Shown here: positions 43,890-47,500 of the stretch, one piece after another | Numbering within the stretch: position 1 is the stretch's first letter | Layout of the letters: the number at the start of each line of letters is the position of its first letter | Source of the DNA: Chromera velia | Taxonomy: Eukaryota; Sar; Chromeraceae | DNA: 47,500 nucleotides | NCBI GenBank assembly: GCA_018398765.1 | Contig: JAHBMJ010000444.1 | Coordinates: forward strand, 19,033 to 66,532 | Reading direction: 5' to 3' | Program-made: the position numbers and the translations under genes | The notes under the pieces: model-generated | The model's database searches: none | The model's input: the letters and a program-made list of their open reading frames with translations, nothing else | What the model was told of the DNA's origin: nothing

Positions 43890-46489
43890 TGACTGACCTT
43901 CTCGTCCTCGAACGACGGCCCGAGGGAACAGTGAAGCAGGCGATGGGAGACCGTCACGCGCACATCGACTGTCCGAGGTCCGTTGGCAGATATACGCAAC
44001 GGAAATTCGAACCGCGCAGCTCCCAGAGATTCCACCCTCAGCTGGAGAAAAGAGAACAAAACAAACAAGCACACGGGACAGGTTAGCAAAAACTGGTGGG
44101 TAGTCAAGTGGCGCACCGAGACAGTGAACAGAAGCACTCAGACGCATCACTTCGCTGATTGCGGACAGATTTGGCAGAAATGACCGCCACAGCAAACAAC
44201 GATCAAAGGTCAGCTGAAGACAGAAGCGACGAGAATTTCAGGACTTCAGACGATGGCACCTCGCGCTGCTCTCACTCACACAACTAGGAAGTTGACATCC
44301 ACCCAAGGTATGAACGAAGAATTGGCGATGGGTGCACTTCACCGTGGACTGGCCTTCAGGGGTACTTTCTCTCCCGGCATCACGACATCCTTTGGAATTT
44401 CAACCACCTCCACCGCAAACTGCTCTCGCATCTGTGCCGGCACCTGGTCCCAGATCACAGTCACGGAGTCAATTTGAATGGGGACATCGAACGGGTAAGT
44501 CACCAGGATCGACTGGACGCTCTCTGTACGCCAGTCCATTGGCTTCTCCCCTGTTTCACCCGGCAACGTAAAAGAAACGGGGGCTCCCTGTTTCACACCG
44601 TCCCATCCAGACCCATCCGAGGCACCCAAAGGCTCAGATGCAACTCGCGCAGACGAAGCAGAAGAAGGATCACCGTCGTCCTCCTCTCCCTCTAACCGCA
44701 GACGCGAATGGTCTCTGTCCGCCTCTCCCGTCAGCTCACTCTCTCCCTCGTCACCCAACCTCCCTCCGCCCTGACTCTCAGTCTCTCCAGCCTTCAGGGA
44801 CCGACTCGCACTGCCGACACCCCCTGCACCCCCCCCCTGTGGCGGGACGGTCCACGTCTGCTGGTTATTACTCTTCGGGCCACCGTCTCCAACGTCTACC
44901 CCCGACAGACCACCCACCCCGCATCCTTCGCAAACTCTTCCACCTGACGAAGAAGACAGATTCTGAGCAGCGGAAACAGAGGCAGAGGAAGAGGAAAGAG
45001 AAGGAAGGGAGAAAATAGTCAGAGCTGCTCTGGCTGAGGTATTTCGGAGGGTCGCAGACGAGGGTCCAACTCTCCGATAGATATGAGGAATCAAATCGAG
45101 AGAGGACCGAGGAATCGGCTGGATCTCCCCGAATTCTTCGTTCCAGCTCCCCCCTTCCCCCCATAAAGTCGAAGAGCCGGGGGTATTTGTCTGACCATCC
45201 CCCCCCTGGTGTTGTTGTTTGTTTTTGGGAGGGTGGGCATTCAGGTAGATCGCTCTTCTGAGGACGGAGAACGGTCTGGCCTGTTCGACAGCGAACGCCT
45301 CCACAGTCTCCCTGTAATTCTCCATCGGAATACCTGCACTTCTCATCTGTTCGCTTGAAGTGAAAGGCGGGGTTTCCCACAGAGGCGCATGGTAGGTCAC
45401 CAAGGGAAAGGAGGTGATGTGGAAGGTCGGGGGGGAGGGAGAAGAAGAGTCGGGTGCAGCCTCGGTTGCCCGGAAGTGAAGGAAGAAGGCTGAGCACGTG
45501 TCGGTGCCGTCCATGGGGACGAGAACCTGAGAGTAAAAAGACAAAGCAAGCAGAGCAAGGGGCAAGAGTGGTTTTTCAGGTTTTCGGGCATGCGCAAAGG
45601 CAAGGCGGCAACGGTCATGACTGCATCGAAAGGAAGACGTGAAAAGATAGGAGGCGAGAAGAGACTCGCACGGATAACAGGAGTGAACAGAGAACACGAA
45701 CACAGCATCCGCTTGTGAGTGTGTCGGTGAGCAAGTCAGTGGGTGGGTGGGTGGATTGATGGGTGGGTGGAGTTTCACGACCCTTTTTTTTCAGGTCCTC
45801 GTCTCCGTCCTCTCCTTTTCTCTTCCTCTCTTCTGTCAGTGAGCGAATTTCGTTTCTCAAAGAAAGCCAAAAGCCTCAATTTATGTCTGTCTGACCTGAA
45901 ACTCTACTCTTGCGTGCTGGTTGAGAACAGGAAGCTTGTTCTGTTCTCTTCCAGTCCTCTGTCGGAGGCCCCCCCCCTTCGTCTTCCAAAGAAGGGCCAG
46001 TTCAGACCACTTCCATGGCACTTCCTCCTTTGCACTCTCCCCTAAAGGAGGGTCCAAGGACCCCGGAGAAGAAGAACCAAAAGAAGAATGCCGGGGCCCG
46101 ACTGCCCTCGCCCAAACCTGCCCGAGCGCGAGCGGCTCCACACCCCCGTTGACAGCCCAGACCTCCTCCCACCTGTATCCCCAGCCCGACTCAAGGAGCC
46201 TTTCAGCAACCACTCCCGAAGGAACGGCGTCTGCTGAAAGTTTCAGCCCCAGAGTCATCCAAGTAACAGGACACACAGAGAGAGGAGCTGTTCGCTCGTC
46301 TGTCGAGCCCTTCCCATTTCCTCCTCCCCCGCCGACTCTCTTGCTGACACTGGCCGCCGAACACGCGGTTGGTGTTGCAGCGCTCAGCAGGAGGAGGGCA
46401 CAGAAACCGAAAAGCCATGAAGGGAGAGACAGAGAGAAGTGAGACGGCTGACCGACACCCTCTCCCTTTCCTTTCCCTTTCACCGACAT
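31156..46489 (-). CDS. TMEM131-like large type I membrane protein
   Basis: Exons in coding order: 46489-45896, 45526-44343, 44036-43898, 43554-43405, 42986-about 42788, about 42332-42172, 41680-41248, 40914-40391, 40171-39786 and 39557-31156; about 4,050 aa. The start chosen (MSVKGKGKGEG) precedes a signal-like hydrophobic run (LPSWLFGFCALLLLSAA). The luminal part has repeated Ig/PapD-like (ASH-type) segments, such as LTLKPGESLSVGMMVNP and LDFGSVQVGGQSRLYLHLVN. The key TMEM131 signature is present: VPPGEGLTVGPIIFEP then SLLFIRNDLTSLESVELVG. One transmembrane helix (ADIILVVTVAFTVVCEIM, 36808-36748) is followed by RRRR and a disordered tail of about 1,860 residues rich in Q, S, P and K/E, with four PPPGF motifs. 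Animal TMEM131 binds procollagen and TRAPPC8 in ER-to-Golgi export; the cargo here is unknown. The exon 5/6 junction is uncertain, and the frame breaks in the poly-C tract at 39307-39343. Confidence 0.68.
39307..39343 (-). repeat. 37-base C homopolymer with an N, breaking the TMEM131-like frame
   Basis: On the coding (minus) strand this is a G run encoding polyglycine. Upstream the frame ends IGGSGPKR and enters the run; downstream the credible frame resumes as AVTAGGGTDG in a different phase. The N at 39319 shows the base caller or assembler was unsure. The simplest reading is a wrong homopolymer length in one continuous exon and not a real frameshift. Confidence 0.85.
43681..43735. repeat. 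(CA)n microsatellite
   Basis: A near-perfect dinucleotide repeat of about 55 bp, in the intron between the third and fourth coding exons of the TMEM131-like gene. Likely length-polymorphic. Confidence 0.95.
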
Positions 46490-47500
46490 GATTGCATGGG
46501 CATTCGGAGGAAAGGACACAGAAGGTATGAATTTGAGCCTTACCCCCCCTGTCGTCTTGAACTCTAACCCCTCGTCCCTCCTCCTGACGCACGCAAGAGG
46601 ATCAAGTCTCCCAGGATGGAGACCAAACCCGAACGGAGTGACAAGATTCTTTACAGAGGGCGAGAGGAGGAGGAGGAACAAGAGAGTCAAAACAGAAGAG
46701 ACCAGGGTCAAACCTCCAGATGCGAGGGCTGTCTCGAAAACAGACCATAGCAACTGGAGAAGAGGCCCTGCAAAGAATGACAGGAAGCCTGCCGTCCCTG
46801 TCCACAATGCCGCTGATATGAGCAGGAGGATTGAAAAGGACCACAGAGAGAAAGAGGAGAGACGCAAACGCCAACAAGAATCACAGGAGCAGGTAGCAGT
46901 AGCGGCATTGCGACACAGACATCTCTCCTCGGCAGTATCTTCGGGTATTTTCCCCTTTTTCTTCTTCAAGAATGGGTACCAGACAGAGGAGAGGGGGACG
47001 GAAAAACAACCACAAATGCGAACAAGCAACTTGAACGCATAGAAGAAGCAGGCACAGAGACAGCAGGAGAGAAAGGAAGACCATCGCGGGTATTTCTGGA
47101 GAAGATGGAACGGTAGGAATTCTATCTCTGTCTCTCTTTCGTAATCTGTTGATTCTCTTTCTCTCGGTCTAGAAGGATCTGCTCTCCCACTTCTGCTCCC
47201 GTGAAGATCGGGCAAGGGTGCTTCGAGCTTTCTTTTTTCTGCTTCCGTTTCTACCTTTTTGTTTTTTCCCGTATTCATTTCGACAGAGGTTTCCCTTTCC
47301 CTTTCCGTTTCATTTTCGATACTCTCCTCAACACCCCGTGGTCTCTTCGTCTCCTGGAAAAACACCTCGGAGAAGGATCTACTGCCGCACCTTGGAGGTG
47401 CAGGGCCAAATTGTGGGTGGTCGTCTGAATTTAAACCCCTCTCTCTCTCTCCCCCCGAGTTGTCACGATTCAAGCTCTTCCCCCCACGGAAGTCCACCTT
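46490..47500 (-). other. Open frame continuous with the N-terminus of the TMEM131-like gene
   Basis: The frame of exon 1 stays open upstream for about 336 codons to the window edge, in phase with MSVKGK. It encodes a charged N-terminal part (ETERERETSVEMNTGKNKK) and two hydrophobic blocks, near 47060-46990 and 46870-46680, that could be three or more membrane segments. No domain was recognised. It may be a genuine N-terminal extension, an upstream exon, or a fortuitously open 5' UTR. A signal peptide directly after the proposed internal start favours translation beginning at 46489, but a stop-free run this long is unusual by chance. Confidence 0.35.

Overview
This is eukaryotic nuclear DNA: four intron-rich protein genes with GT-AG introns, long microsatellite-rich non-coding stretches and AT-rich repeat islands. 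No bacterial operon, rRNA, tRNA or CRISPR was recognised. The gene content fits a protist or alga: a plant/algal-type DYRK kinase, a 14-3-3 protein, and an EF-hand family with the ciliate/alveolate-style spacer between hand pairs. My best guess is an alveolate, perhaps a chromerid alga such as Chromera velia. That is inference from gene style, not a database result.

Layout. 1-3300 is repeat-derived and AT-rich in parts, with two copies of the end of a Ty3/gypsy-type (chromovirus) integrase/chromodomain region. 3301-6865 is non-coding by inspection, downstream of the first gene. 6866-9272 (minus) is a complete six-exon 14-3-3 gene (245 aa). A 745-bp divergent intergenic region (9273-10017) separates it from a five-exon LisH plus DYRKP-type kinase (10018-14750, plus, 1072 aa). 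14751-18365 is non-coding with a small AT-rich island. 18366-24961 (plus) is a twelve-exon gene that joins four EF-hands to a complete glutathione S-transferase domain (523 aa). 24962-31155 has no gene; its AT-rich part (about 25280-28030) holds inverted-repeat elements and a diverged direct-repeat pair. 31156-46489 (minus) is a very large TMEM131-like type I membrane protein, about 4,050 aa, with a luminal part split over about ten exons and a giant disordered tail carried on one 8.4-kb exon. Its reading frame stays open upstream to the window edge.

Exon models were built by hand from reading-frame continuity, splice dinucleotides and family similarity. The first three genes close exactly in frame (738, 3219 and 1572 nt). 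The TMEM131-like gene has one uncertain junction and one frame break inside a C37 homopolymer that contains an N.

Most notable points: (i) the EF-hand-GST fusion, supported by a single exon carrying the last EF-hand, the linker and the start of the GST fold; (ii) 5' splice sites that nearly all read GTC (22 of 29) with no A at +3, often at the head of GTCN tetranucleotide repeats; (iii) a TMEM131-like protein with four PPPGF motifs in its tail, of the kind GYF domains bind. The genes do not form an obvious pathway, but 14-3-3, the kinase and the EF-hand protein are all signalling proteins.
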